The notes under the pieces were generated by a model. That model was given only the letters and a program-made list of their open reading frames with translations, searched no databases and was not told the origin of the DNA. 64,000 nucleotides of DNA, from assembly GCA_030581615.1 (NCBI GenBank), contig JAKTTT010000015.1:310001-374000 (forward strand). The letters run 5' to 3'. This document shows, in pieces, positions 10,578-20,416 of this stretch; positions within the stretch are counted from its first letter, which is position 1, and each line of letters starts with the position of its first letter. The position numbers were made by a program, and so were the translations under genes. Source of the stretch: Alloascoidea africana. Lineage: Eukaryota > Ascomycota > Alloascoideomycetes > Alloascoideales > Alloascoideaceae.

Positions 10578-11120
10578 ATGTCACTTCCTTCCGGCACTAG
10601 ATCTGGTGTGATAGTCTTTTTTTGTTTCTTCGTGGGCATTGTCGCAACCTGGATAGCTAGTCTAATCTACAAAGCTTCAAGGTATCAGAACCGACCGCAA
10701 GATGTGGAGGCAGCACTCCACAATGAAGAGGTGAGAGCACAAGAAAGGAGTTTAGATTTTGATATGCAACAAGCGGGAGAGCTACCAGCACGTAATTCCC
10801 AAGACAATCATAGTATTGCCCCTGTTGTGAACGATCCCAAACCTACTGGAATCTCAGAACAAGTCATTGCCCAAAACTCAGAGTTATACACTTACAAAGA
10901 GTGGAAACAGATGAAAGGGCACCCGTCTCACTCAGGCTACGATGCCTCAAACCAACAATCCTGTACGTTTTGCCTGGAAGATTTCCAAGACGAATGGCTG
11001 CTTCGAGTGCTTCCTTGCAATCATCTGTTCCATGTTGTGTGTATAGACCAGTGGCTATATCGAGAAAGCTCAAAATGTCCGATTTGTCGGCAAGACATAC
11101 GGGAAAAGGCAAACACTTGA
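10578..11120 (+). CDS. Membrane-anchored RING-H2 protein, probable E3 ubiquitin ligase
   Basis: 180 residues, one exon. Residues 9-31 (GVIVFFCFFVGIVATWIASL) form one transmembrane segment. A polar middle follows, then a C-terminal RING-H2 finger: CTFCLED, PCNHLFHVVCIDQWL and CPIC, giving the C3H2C3 ligand order with the usual Trp of the DQWL segment. Such proteins recruit a ubiquitin-conjugating enzyme at an endomembrane; the short N-terminus suggests the RING faces the cytosol, but topology is inferred. The layout (one TM, RING at the C-terminus) resembles many small fungal RING proteins, so no specific orthologue is named. It converges on the aminotransferase gene. Confidence 0.88.
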   Translation: MSLPSGTRSGVIVFFCFFVGIVATWIASLIYKASRYQNRPQDVEAALHNEEVRAQERSLDFDMQQAGELPARNSQDNHSIAPVVNDPKPTGISEQVIAQNSELYTYKEWKQMKGHPSHSGYDASNQQSCTFCLEDFQDEWLLRVLPCNHLFHVVCIDQWLYRESSKCPICRQDIREKANT

Positions 11121-11511
11121 GTTTAGTGACATGCCTGAACATACTATTTGACCGAATTTTCTAAAGTCCATAGGATGAATTTCGGTGTCTCATAATGACC
11201 GCCAGCGTCCTTGGAACCCAGACCCAGATCTCGAGCTAGAATCACATTCTTCTATTAAACTAAAGTTACCAGTTCTGACTTGGGAAACTTAGAAGTTTGG
11301 TTAATCTGGCAAGACCCTATTGTGGTGTCTACCACAGCTGTATAATCATTTTAAAGTTATCATGTACCTGTCTAACTGTCCTAAAATAGCAAGTGATAGT
11401 TTTGAATGTTCAAAGTCTTTATTGTTTTCTATCTGGTAATTTCATAGTCCGAAAGTTGGCATTTCTCGAAAGATTATCGAAAGCTGTTTAATCTAAAATG
11501 AAAGAGATAGG
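11121..11511. other. Intergenic between convergent genes
   Basis: 390 bp holding both 3' ends (RING gene and aminotransferase). I see no gene or structured RNA here. Confidence 0.5.
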
Positions 11512-12690
11512 CTAAATTTGGTGACTCCATGCAGATGAGACATAGGGTTCAAGGCCAAATTGAATCTTCTGAAGTAGAGATCCCAGCTGGTTCGTCACCT
11601 CGCCAGAGGTTGTGCCTTCTGGGTAGTGAACGGGGAAGTTCTCTTCGTGCCATCCAATCTCAGAGATTGGCGAAATGACAACTGCTGTCCCGGCGCCAAA
11701 GGCCTCCAGCAACCTCCCTGATTCAGAAGCTGCTTTGATTTCGCGAATGGTGATATCTCTTTCGGAAACAATGTGTTCTTTGGGATCCAAGTGCTCCCTT
11801 GCCAAGGCCAAAATTGACAATCTCGTCACTCCTTCCAAAATGAGCCCATCGAGTGGTGGAGTCACCAATTCTTTCTTGCCCGTTTTCTCGTCTCTCAGTA
11901 CGAAGAAAACGTTCATAGCACCTGCTTCTGTAATCTTCCCTTCGTCTCCAAACAGCCACAGATTGGTGCTAAAGCCTTTCGTGCCTGCAAGCTGTTGTGG
12001 TTTCACCGTTGGTGCATAGTTCCCGCCAAGCTTCTTGTTTCCTACGCCGCCAGGCCAGGAACGTACCGCATAGTCCGTTGCCTCTACTCTAATTCCAGAG
12101 CTGCTGCTGTCGAACAATGGTTTCACAGGAGAGCAAAAGGCAAACAAAAGCGCTTCAGCAGGAGGCTCAACTGCCAAAGTAGAGGAGGTCGAAATCAATG
12201 TGGGTCTCAAGTACAATGAATGGCCCACTTTGGAAGGAACCCAATCCCTATTGTACTTTACCAGCTCTCCAAGCAGTTTTATAAACTCTTCACCATCAAA
12301 TGTAGGGAGACAGATTCTATCAGCACTTTTATTCATCCTTTCCATGTTTTTGTCCGGCCTGAAGAGCCTTAGACCACCATTCGGATCTTTATAAGCTTTC
12401 ATGCCTTCAAAAAGCTGGAACCCATAGTGCAATCCCGTTGCAGATGGAGTGATAGAAAGGTTTTCAAAAGGTTTGATCTCAGGTGCGCCCCAACCTTCAT
12501 CTTTCTTCCATTTCACAATTAGCATATAGTCTGCTCAAGAAAGTAGTTAGCGTTGTGTAAAATATGCATACAGTCGGAAAAGCAGCTACTCACCGGCAAA
12601 GTCACTTCCAAAAGCCAACTCCTCCCCGGGTTTACTGGTGGAGGTGGTTTCGGTGACTTTCAGTCTCGAAAACTCTAATGGGCTGGGCAT
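11512..12690 (-). CDS. Branched-chain amino acid aminotransferase (BAT1/BAT2 type), one intron
   Basis: Exons 12690-12594 and 12530-11512 give 371 residues. The 63-nt intron is GTGAGT...GCTAAC...CAG with a split Asp codon; exon 1 encodes MPSPLEFSRLKVTET and ...AFGSDFA, completing the family N-terminus before DYMLIVKWK. PLP-binding Lys lies in GNKKLGGNYAPT (about residue 199); EGVTRLSIL and EAFGAGTAVV are further fold-type IV signatures. The enzyme transfers the amino group between Leu/Ile/Val and 2-oxoglutarate. No mitochondrial presequence is visible, so a cytosolic Bat2-like form is most likely, but an alternative upstream start cannot be excluded. Starting at the internal methionine after the intron would remove 34 conserved residues. 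Confidence 0.93.
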
Positions 12691-13580
12691 TGGAACTTCT
12701 ATTTTGTCAGGGGATAATTGTGAAGGGCGTAAATCAGTTCGATAATTCAAATACTTATATAGCAGCTAGGGCTTGGGGATCATCTTCGGCTATGAGTCAC
12801 AGAATGGCCCGAAAAGTGAAACAAGTTTCTTCTTGTAATTGTAACTTCTACTTTTCTCCACAATCTAATCGGTTATCGGAGGACAGATTGTAATTTCACA
12901 GTGCATATGACTCAACCCCCTTGGCGGGATCATTAGTAATGGGTGGGAAGCAATGGTAGTTAAGATCAGAGTGTGGCATCAAAGATGACTCTTGTCACTA
13001 ACACAAAGCCGTAGCCTCACACATCTCTACCGGGCGAGCTCAATTGTTGCTTGAGCCATCAATTGACGTTATCTCGGTACTCTCTGACTCAGATTGCCCC
13101 TACGACCCTGTTCCATATTGGACATGATGACAAACAGAAAGCCGTTAGAATCAAGAAATATTTCCTAATTAGGGCATGTAATAGATCCTCATGGAGTTTG
13201 GCGTTCTGGGGCTCAACCTGCCTGTCTGGACTAGAGAATGTTTCGCACTTTCCAAGCCCACACACATTTAAGATTACACAAGATCAGAAAAGTCAAAACC
13301 ATAAAACATGTCACTAACAAAAACACAAAAAAACATTCGGCAAAATTTGGTCCACCGGTTTGTTTTCTTATTTCCGGATACAGTAACGAGATGATGCCGC
13401 CGATAAGCCCTGCTACTGAAAACACTCCTTCCTTGTACTTTCACAACAGGAACCGACGTTGGAAAGTATACCATACTCATCCGAGGCTCAATTTTTTACT
13501 TGTCCAAGCCTGCTTTTTCGCTCCTTTTTTCGGCTTTCTTATCATTTTCACGAGTGCGTGCATGTGTAACTGAATGGTCT
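12691..13580. other. Divergent promoter region, about 890 bp
   Basis: Lies between the start codons of the aminotransferase (-) and the tail-anchored protein (+). A GTCACTAAC-like string near 12990 and T-rich patches near 13490-13540 are visible. No coding frame with good composition and no RNA gene is seen. Confidence 0.45.
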
Positions 13581-15662
13581 ATGGCGTATTCATTCACCTC
13601 TGAAGATTTTGAATATATACACCAGGGCCATCATCGATTCTTGGGGTATAGAAAGCATCCCATTGGATCCACCATTAGATCCAAGATAATGACTCTTGTT
13701 GCATCCTCTGAGCCTCCTTCTCCCACAAGGAGAAAGAAGAAGAAGGAAGGACTGCCAAACATAACAGTCGACCGGTCTTTTCGTTACCAGTCTCAATTGA
13801 ACGGTTTAAACGAGTCTCCGAGACCTATTGAAGATGGCGCTAGATCCGTGGAGGCAAATGTATCATTGGAGAATTCTGAACAGCAATTTGAAACTACAGA
13901 TAACGGAATAGATATTCCAAGCCAAACCGATCATGTTGAGAATATAAACTACTACCATCCAAGTCTGGAAAACGCCAACGATAATCATAATGACCATATT
14001 TATTCTCCACAAAGTTGCCATCCAAATGTGGTCAGAATCAGTAACAACTATGAAGGCCACTCCTATTCGCCACAAGGTGATCATAGAAATGTGGCCAACA
14101 CCAGCAACTATACCGATCATTCGTATGAACCACAAGTTGAGCAACACATAGATGATGCCTATGAAGATAGTTACCAAACTGCTGGTGACAGTTTTGACTT
14201 TAGAGAAATTTACAAGTACAAGGGGAACCCCCAAAACGACTACTATTTACAAGAAATTGGCTTACCCGAGCCAAAGCCAGATAGTTCCATGAAGAACGGT
14301 GCTGGTAGAATTTCACCTAGTGGTAGGTGGTCCCCAGGGTTAAGGGGACGAGCAGGAAACAAGTTTAAGAAAATGGCAACAAAGATGAATATACTTGGTT
14401 CTAAACCTGCTCCTATAGGAAACATTCTATCTCGTCCTGGAGATCCCAAAACTGCAGCGTCATTAACAGACTCTTCTTTATCTGATCCAGATGAATTGAA
14501 AAAAGAGTTCCAGTGGGTTGGTGGAAAAGGGAATGAGATAATTGTTGAGGAAGAAATTGGCAATGCGGAGAGAGCGATTGATGAAATGGTAAACTATTCA
14601 TCTTCTCCTCAAATTGATTATGAAAGGATGATAAAAGAACTGGGCCATTTTGCAGAGCTTAAATATCCCGAAAACCTCAATGCTCCTGAGTCATCAAAGC
14701 ATACCGAAACCATTTCTAATTATCAAAGTTATCCATCATCCACTTCTTTATCGCACACAGTATCTACAAACAACTCAGCAGCAGAGGATTCCAAGTCTAC
14801 ATTCAACTCTGCTTTTGATTATGGTTTCGATCCACACCCTGAGAACTTTGCTCTTGAACATCAGGAGTTGCCATATTGCGAGAACAAAAATGATGTCTCA
14901 GTATCACCTGGAGAAAAGGTTCAACTAGAAGAAACAGCCTCAACTGATCAGATAAACAGGAATTACAAATTTCAAGGTCTTGCAGAAGGTAACAATTCAA
15001 ACATGTCGGTGGAAACTTTAGCAGGGAGAACTATGTCACCATCACGAAAACAAGATTCCAATAGAAAGTTGCAGAGACATAATTCTAACAGTGCCTGCAG
15101 CGTCATCATAATACCAGATGATACTGATCAAGACAAAACAGATGTAGAAGAACTGAATGAGGACAAGAGTACAATCCATGGGAAACCAGATTTTTTCAGC
15201 AGAGCAGAGCTCAAGGGTCTCAACCATATGAAACACAGAAATGAGCCGTTCTACATCAATGAGGAGGTATATGGATTTCGGTTTGAAAAGAATCTATTCG
15301 AAGATACTCTTCTTATGCCTGGGTCCTTTATGTCCAAACCAGTTTCCCCAAAATCAACAGTTCCGCAACGATGGCCACATAAACAAAAAACTTCAACCAA
15401 GGAAAACGCAAAGGAACAAACCAGAACGAGATTTAAAGATGATCGACATTATAGAGATGGCAGCAACCCTAAAAAAGCCCCATCAAATATTGACTCACAA
15501 GAGAACATCACCATTGTTCCCAGGGGAATAGGATACGACACTGAATTGGGAATTCTTTTACTGGAGCTGCTAAAGCCTTTTCTCGTTTGCTTTTTGGCGC
15601 TCTTGATAAGACTGTTTCAGACCTTCAGGACAAGGTCAAAAACAGCTCATTGTATAGGGTGA
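13581..15662 (+). CDS. Unrecognised 693-residue protein with C-terminal membrane anchor and internal imperfect repeats
   Basis: I do not recognise a family. The first in-frame ATG (MAYSFTSEDFEYIHQ) was chosen; the frame is open further upstream but without ATG. Most of the chain is polar and probably disordered, rich in Ser, Asn, Asp and Glu, with a basic KKKKEG patch near residue 55. Around residues 137-200 three imperfect units of about 20 residues recur (HIYSPQ, HSYSPQ, HSYEPQ each followed by a His/Asn-Val segment). A moderately conserved-looking block FYINEEVYGFRFEKNLFED lies near residue 555. A single hydrophobic helix (LGILLLELLKPFLVCFLALL) ends ~20 residues from the C-terminus, followed by basic residues, which fits a tail-anchored membrane protein. 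Function unknown. Confidence 0.75.
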   Translation: MAYSFTSEDFEYIHQGHHRFLGYRKHPIGSTIRSKIMTLVASSEPPSPTRRKKKKEGLPNITVDRSFRYQSQLNGLNESPRPIEDGARSVEANVSLENSEQQFETTDNGIDIPSQTDHVENINYYHPSLENANDNHNDHIYSPQSCHPNVVRISNNYEGHSYSPQGDHRNVANTSNYTDHSYEPQVEQHIDDAYEDSYQTAGDSFDFREIYKYKGNPQNDYYLQEIGLPEPKPDSSMKNGAGRISPSGRWSPGLRGRAGNKFKKMATKMNILGSKPAPIGNILSRPGDPKTAASLTDSSLSDPDELKKEFQWVGGKGNEIIVEEEIGNAERAIDEMVNYSSSPQIDYERMIKELGHFAELKYPENLNAPESSKHTETISNYQSYPSSTSLSHTVSTNNSAAEDSKSTFNSAFDYGFDPHPENFALEHQELPYCENKNDVSVSPGEKVQLEETASTDQINRNYKFQGLAEGNNSNMSVETLAGRTMSPSRKQDSNRKLQRHNSNSACSVIIIPDDTDQDKTDVEELNEDKSTIHGKPDFFSRAELKGLNHMKHRNEPFYINEEVYGFRFEKNLFEDTLLMPGSFMSKPVSPKSTVPQRWPHKQKTSTKENAKEQTRTRFKDDRHYRDGSNPKKAPSNIDSQENITIVPRGIGYDTELGILLLELLKPFLVCFLALLIRLFQTFRTRSKTAHCIG

Positions 15663-16000
15663 TACAATAGCCTAATGTTTCTGTTAGCGATATTTATAAG
15701 TTTTTTCTTTTCATATTTTTTATTCTCTTCAAATTGTATGGACCACCTCTTCAAGTTCTTATTATGTAGCCTTTAGTCCGTAAGAAATCCTTTCTAGCAT
15801 CTCTACATACAGATGGGGACCTGAAGCCAATCAGTTATAATACATTAATCATCCTTTTATATTCTAGTCTATTGCAAACCATTTATATGTACCCAATTGT
15901 ACCCAGTTGTTAGAGATTAGACTAAGCGTGAAATCTTTTTTTTTTAATTAACCGCTATGTGTTGCAAGTTTTTTTCTCCCGTGATCATTTAAAAGTGAAT
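15663..16000. other. Intergenic between convergent genes
   Basis: AT-rich 3' regions of the tail-anchored protein and LAA2-like genes; a T8 run near 15936. Nothing else seen. Confidence 0.5.
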
Positions 16001-17605
16001 TCATTTCTTCTTCCACCAACTATTTCTCTTATTCTTTTTACTCTTGCTTTGCTCTCTCATGCTCTCTTCTCTTCTCAGCCTTTGAGTATAGCCAACCAAA
16101 CTTTCAATTACACCCTCATATGCAGCTTTATCCTTTTCACTTTCTTTGATTTGATCGCACCACAGCGCCAACAGAATTTCAGCTTCTTTTATTCTTGAAT
16201 CTATCAGATTAAGTTGCTCTCCTAGAGCTGGTTTATCAAGAGTCGCAAGGTAAGTCTTGGACTGAATAACCTCGGTATAAGACGAAAGAGAGGCCGAAGT
16301 TTGGCCAATCATAGTTGATTTTGCCTGCTGTGTTAAATTTAGAGAATCTATTGAAGGTAGATCAAACTCCGATATTCCAATTTCAACTGTTCCTGCCTTT
16401 CCAGCGCTCGAGAATCGACTTGTAACAGGAGAGTGATGGCTGGACGATTTAGCACTTCCAGATTGACCAGGAGTTGCACTACTGTTTGCACTGCTACTGA
16501 TCATCGTTATGTTTTTGCCTGCCTCATCCAATTTGAACCTGGATCTGGTCTTCATGGGTAGTGCTTCATCTAAATCAACTGGAACTCCCAGAGATACTAA
16601 AAAGTATCGACGTATTGATGAGCGCTTCCAGTTGGGGGGTTGCGTATGAGGTTTCAGCATGAGCTGGTCCCAAACAGATTGGCTCCTCTCATTCAGAAGT
16701 ACATTATCTAAAAGATTAGCTTCAGAGATCTGTGGTGTATTCGTAAAAGAGGAACCGAAAGATGACACCACACTGATATTTTGGTTATTCTCACTGTTTG
16801 AATCCAAATCATCAGAGGAAGTAGAAGTCAGCATTGAGTCAAAGGTTCGAGCACTACGTGTAGAAGGGTATAACTGAGATAGAATCTCCCTGATACTCAA
16901 GTCCATTTGGGCAGAATTTTGAAAGTCCGTTTCGTTCAGGCATTTTATTGGGGGGAGCGATGATGTTGGAGTACTAGTAACTGATGGTTCTGAAGTAATC
17001 TGTTCCTTCTTTTCTGCCTCTTCAAACGAATCAAAAGAAGCATCAGAAAAGGATCCGAAATCGTCTTCCTCGTCTTCTTCCTCTTTCTTTTCTTCGCCAT
17101 CAGTGTCACTTTCTTGGTTGTTTTCAATTATTAATCCCTTCTCCAATTGCTGTTGAACATTTACGATATCACCAGACAAATCATCTTCAACCACAGTAGC
17201 TATAGATGCCGCTACTATATCAACGCCGTTATCTGACTCAACATCTCTGTCTTTTGCGTTCTCTTGTCGGGGGTTTGGATTCTCAGCCGTATGTGCATCT
17301 TCCGAGAAGTTCACTTGTAGGATTGAAACACCAACATCATTCGTCAGATCTCCAATATCATCCTGCAGCTCCTCATCTCTAACATCACTGGTTTCATCAC
17401 TCCCTGTCAGTGAATTCTTATCTTCGTTCTGTGAGGTAAGCTGATGTTCAACTGGGGGTGTGACCACGTCGTCATTGATTTTCCCGCTCAGGTCCATCGT
17501 GCTCAAGTCCATGCCATCATCTTCCTCAAAGCCAGCCGTGTCAATCATTCCCTCGACCTGTAAATAGTCTTCTTTATCTCCAGCAAGAGGATTCTTATTC
17601 TCCAT
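16001..17605 (-). CDS. LAA2: Laa2-like AP-1 accessory protein
   Basis: 534 residues from ATG (MENKNPLAGDKED). Two features support the call: the acidic motif DDFGSFSDASFDSF near residue 181, the aftiphilin/Laa2-type DFG-F signature that binds clathrin-adaptor ears, and a block containing WKRSSIRRYFLVSLGVPVDL near residues 322-342, which I recall as conserved in fungal Laa2 proteins. The N-terminal half is highly acidic and probably disordered. The C-terminal ~90 residues are a predicted helix/coiled coil ending in the basic tail KKNKRNSWWKKK. In yeast Laa2 works with Laa1 to recruit AP-1 to the trans-Golgi network (known). It lies 182 bp downstream of STT3 on the same strand, without an evident functional link. 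Confidence 0.75.
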   Translation of the reverse strand: MENKNPLAGDKEDYLQVEGMIDTAGFEEDDGMDLSTMDLSGKINDDVVTPPVEHQLTSQNEDKNSLTGSDETSDVRDEELQDDIGDLTNDVGVSILQVNFSEDAHTAENPNPRQENAKDRDVESDNGVDIVAASIATVVEDDLSGDIVNVQQQLEKGLIIENNQESDTDGEEKKEEEDEEDDFGSFSDASFDSFEEAEKKEQITSEPSVTSTPTSSLPPIKCLNETDFQNSAQMDLSIREILSQLYPSTRSARTFDSMLTSTSSDDLDSNSENNQNISVVSSFGSSFTNTPQISEANLLDNVLLNERSQSVWDQLMLKPHTQPPNWKRSSIRRYFLVSLGVPVDLDEALPMKTRSRFKLDEAGKNITMISSSANSSATPGQSGSAKSSSHHSPVTSRFSSAGKAGTVEIGISEFDLPSIDSLNLTQQAKSTMIGQTSASLSSYTEVIQSKTYLATLDKPALGEQLNLIDSRIKEAEILLALWCDQIKESEKDKAAYEGVIESLVGYTQRLRREESMREQSKSKKNKRNSWWKKK

Positions 17606-17787
17606 TGTTTGGGCTTTTATTGTGAGAAAAGAAATGTCTCCATTGTTGGCAGGACTGAACCTGGCATATGATTTCACAAAGCGTCGCGTGTGTGTACGGA
17701 TGGATTACAAAGAGGGAAATTCTCCTATTCCACAATTTCTATGTATTAGAAAAAAGAAAACTTTGCTGTCTTTAATTCTCCTATATT

Positions 17788-20085
17788 TTAAACCCTCAAA
17801 TCAACCTCTGGCTTCTTGCTCCTTCTCCTTCTCTTGGTTGCATGGGAGCTCAACCCATCCGAACTAGATCCAACAACCGTCAAATCGCGACCCAAGTTAT
17901 CAAGATCTTTAACTTTGTAGATTCTCACTATCCAGTTTTCAGTCGTGTACACTTCTTCTAGGGTATTCAGCTTGGGGGATTCAGCTGGGATGCTTTGCTG
18001 CCTTACTCTGTCAACACCTTCTCTTCCCTTTCCGTATAGTTCTGAAAACCTGTAGTAGGACATCTTGTACATTAATGAGTTTCTCATTGTTTCTGTTGCT
18101 TCTCCGTCCACCTTGTACTCACCACGGGGTGTAAAGAAATTACGTTCCTTGACTTCATCTGGCCATATTCCCTCAGCAATCCTAATCATCCACAAGAATT
18201 TGTTAATGTCGTCGCCCGAGTACCCCAATAACCCGCCAAAGATGACCAAGACATAGTCCACATCATGCTTTTTCAAAATGGGATAAGAAACTTCCTCGCT
18301 AGAAGACATGGCTTTGCCCACTGTTGCAATGTGTGTATTGTTCCAGGTGTTGTTATCAACCAGGGTTGTGCGGTCTGCCATTCCTCCAATTTGGTATCCG
18401 TAGTCCCACCATGACATAACTTTGGCGTCGTAGGGTGTGTTCATTCGAAGCCAATAATAAGCCTCTCTGAAATCGTCGATTATCGCTGGCGAGCCATCTG
18501 GGTTTCGAGATGCAAGGACAACAGAGGGTGAAGAATATGCATTTGAAGTGACCCATGTGCAATGGTAGACAAAATAGAAGAGGTAAATGATAAAGGTAAC
18601 GACCACCGTAAGTCTTGACAAAAGACCGAGAATTGCGGATTTCAATTCTGCAGTTGTGTTGGATGTAGAAGTAGAAGGCTCTGCTGTTGCACTCTTCTTC
18701 TTTTTGCCCTTACTTCCAGTAGAAGTTGAAGCACTTGCTGGCTGCTCGGTAGGTGCGGGAGACTGGAAAATAGATGTAAGGTCGAGATAAACATCAAACA
18801 ATTTTGACACGGCTACAGCAGCAGAGACACAAACCACCGGGGTCAATGTAAGCATCAAACGAATCATAACACCGGCAAAGTAAGATCCTAACACTCCGTA
18901 AATGATAACAAAGACGTGTTCGTCTCTCAGCTCTTGGAAGATGAGGAAAATACCGGCAGGGAAAAGCCAGATCAAGAATTGAGTATCAAAAAAGAAAGCA
19001 GGCCATGCTGTTGGTTGATGTTCAGAAACTGATGCAATGATTGGAATGTGGATCTTTGCGTATCCAGTGTCCCAAAGTGAGTAGAATCTACCAGTCCATG
19101 GTGCAATTTTGCCAGTCACTGTAAGAAGGACGAGCCCAGATACGCCAATGACGAAAAGAACAGCAATTGATCCAAATAGCAAGACCTTGAAATGCTTTGA
19201 AGGTACAAGAGTCTTGATATAGTCGGCAAAAATGACAAGCTGTAGCAAACCAAAGATTCCAAGTGCGGCCATATGGTCATTTGATTTAATTGGAAGGAAA
19301 CCTACAAAAGGAATTTGCATCGATGCAATTGTGCCAACGGCGTACCAGGTAGTGTAAGCCACGTAGAGACGATGGCTGTACCTGCCCATCAACAAGAGAA
19401 CGAAGACATGCAGTGGGACGATATTTGTGATAAAGACGTAACCACCCCAGGCGGAAACCATATAAAAGTAGAATAAAGCAGATAGTGCAGCCCACAATAT
19501 CGATCCCAATTTCATTGCTTTGATCCAGGTGTAGAAAGTGACCATCAACAGAGTAATTGCAATCGCTTCGTTATCGTAAGATCCTGCCACGGAACGAGAA
19601 ATGTAACCAGGCGCAATACCCATGAAAATTGCAGAGAGCAGTCCAGCGCTCGAATCTTTCATTTCGGTGGTCAGCAAGTAAGTCGCATAGGCAGTAACTC
19701 CAGAGAATGCTGGTGCTAACAGAACGCAAATATTACGGATATCAATTGGAAGTGAAAAAATGCGTAGTACCTTGTACAAAAAGCCAGATGTTACCATCAA
19801 GCCTGGGTATAGAGTACCACCAGTTACACGGCCCAGTGGGTACCATGTCCTGTCGTCAAACCAATTGAGGAAATTGTAGAAGCCGTTGTTCACTAAATAC
19901 CGTGTCGCCCTGTAGTTGAACCATGGGTCAAATTCGTGAATTATAGATTCAAACCTGATAACAGAGAAGAGACGAGAGGACACAGCAGCTCCTGCGATGG
20001 AGGCCAGGATGGTGACCTTTAGCACCAAGAGAATCTTCTCTATCGTGTCTACCGTGAGAGTGTACTGAGACGATAGGAGTTTCAT
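17788..20085 (-). CDS. STT3: STT3, catalytic subunit of oligosaccharyltransferase
   Basis: 765 residues, from the ATG of MKLLSSQYTLTVDT; upstream in-frame codons lack ATG. The enzyme transfers the lipid-linked glycan to Asn-X-Ser/Thr in the ER lumen. Seen: the first catalytic acidic motif EFDPWFNYRATRYL (Asp53), about a dozen membrane segments, the acidic loop SVAGSYDNEAIAI, and the sequon-binding WWDYGYQIGG near residue 560 followed by NNTWNNTHIATVGKAMSS. The C-terminus is basic (KRRRRSKKPEVDLRV). Odd: a low-complexity stretch of ~40 residues rich in Ser, Thr and Lys (GSKGKKKKSATAEPSTSTS) lies near residues 445-490, making the protein longer than the 718-residue S. cerevisiae protein. It shares a 331-bp divergent promoter with the FYVE gene. 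Confidence 0.97.
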   Translation of the reverse strand: MKLLSSQYTLTVDTIEKILLVLKVTILASIAGAAVSSRLFSVIRFESIIHEFDPWFNYRATRYLVNNGFYNFLNWFDDRTWYPLGRVTGGTLYPGLMVTSGFLYKVLRIFSLPIDIRNICVLLAPAFSGVTAYATYLLTTEMKDSSAGLLSAIFMGIAPGYISRSVAGSYDNEAIAITLLMVTFYTWIKAMKLGSILWAALSALFYFYMVSAWGGYVFITNIVPLHVFVLLLMGRYSHRLYVAYTTWYAVGTIASMQIPFVGFLPIKSNDHMAALGIFGLLQLVIFADYIKTLVPSKHFKVLLFGSIAVLFVIGVSGLVLLTVTGKIAPWTGRFYSLWDTGYAKIHIPIIASVSEHQPTAWPAFFFDTQFLIWLFPAGIFLIFQELRDEHVFVIIYGVLGSYFAGVMIRLMLTLTPVVCVSAAVAVSKLFDVYLDLTSIFQSPAPTEQPASASTSTGSKGKKKKSATAEPSTSTSNTTAELKSAILGLLSRLTVVVTFIIYLFYFVYHCTWVTSNAYSSPSVVLASRNPDGSPAIIDDFREAYYWLRMNTPYDAKVMSWWDYGYQIGGMADRTTLVDNNTWNNTHIATVGKAMSSSEEVSYPILKKHDVDYVLVIFGGLLGYSGDDINKFLWMIRIAEGIWPDEVKERNFFTPRGEYKVDGEATETMRNSLMYKMSYYRFSELYGKGREGVDRVRQQSIPAESPKLNTLEEVYTTENWIVRIYKVKDLDNLGRDLTVVGSSSDGLSSHATKRRRRSKKPEVDLRV

Positions 20086-20416
20086 GGCTGGTAGACGAAA
20101 TGGAGACAGGCCTTGTGCGCAGTGGTTCTTCTTCACAGTGACGAGTCCAAATTGCAACGTGTCGAGAGAAGTTGCGGTCCCGCTGTTACGCTAAAAGCAA
20201 CTAGCAGCGTAATTTTCAGACCAACGGCCTAGAGCGGCACCAAAGGAGTATTTCCAGTTAATCAGGACTAATGATAATAGAGAAGATGAGTCCACCAATG
20301 TGACAACTGCTGACGACGATGTGGGGGTCTTCATTTTTGTTCGTAGCTCCTGTTCTTCTTGTCTCCTCTCTTGTTTGCAGTGTCTGCTTCTACATTTTTC
20401 ACAAAGCTCTGGTGCC
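20086..20416. promoter_or_regulatory. Divergent promoter between STT3 and the FYVE gene
   Basis: 331 bp between opposed start codons. No clear TATA box or known factor site could be assigned by eye. Confidence 0.45.
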
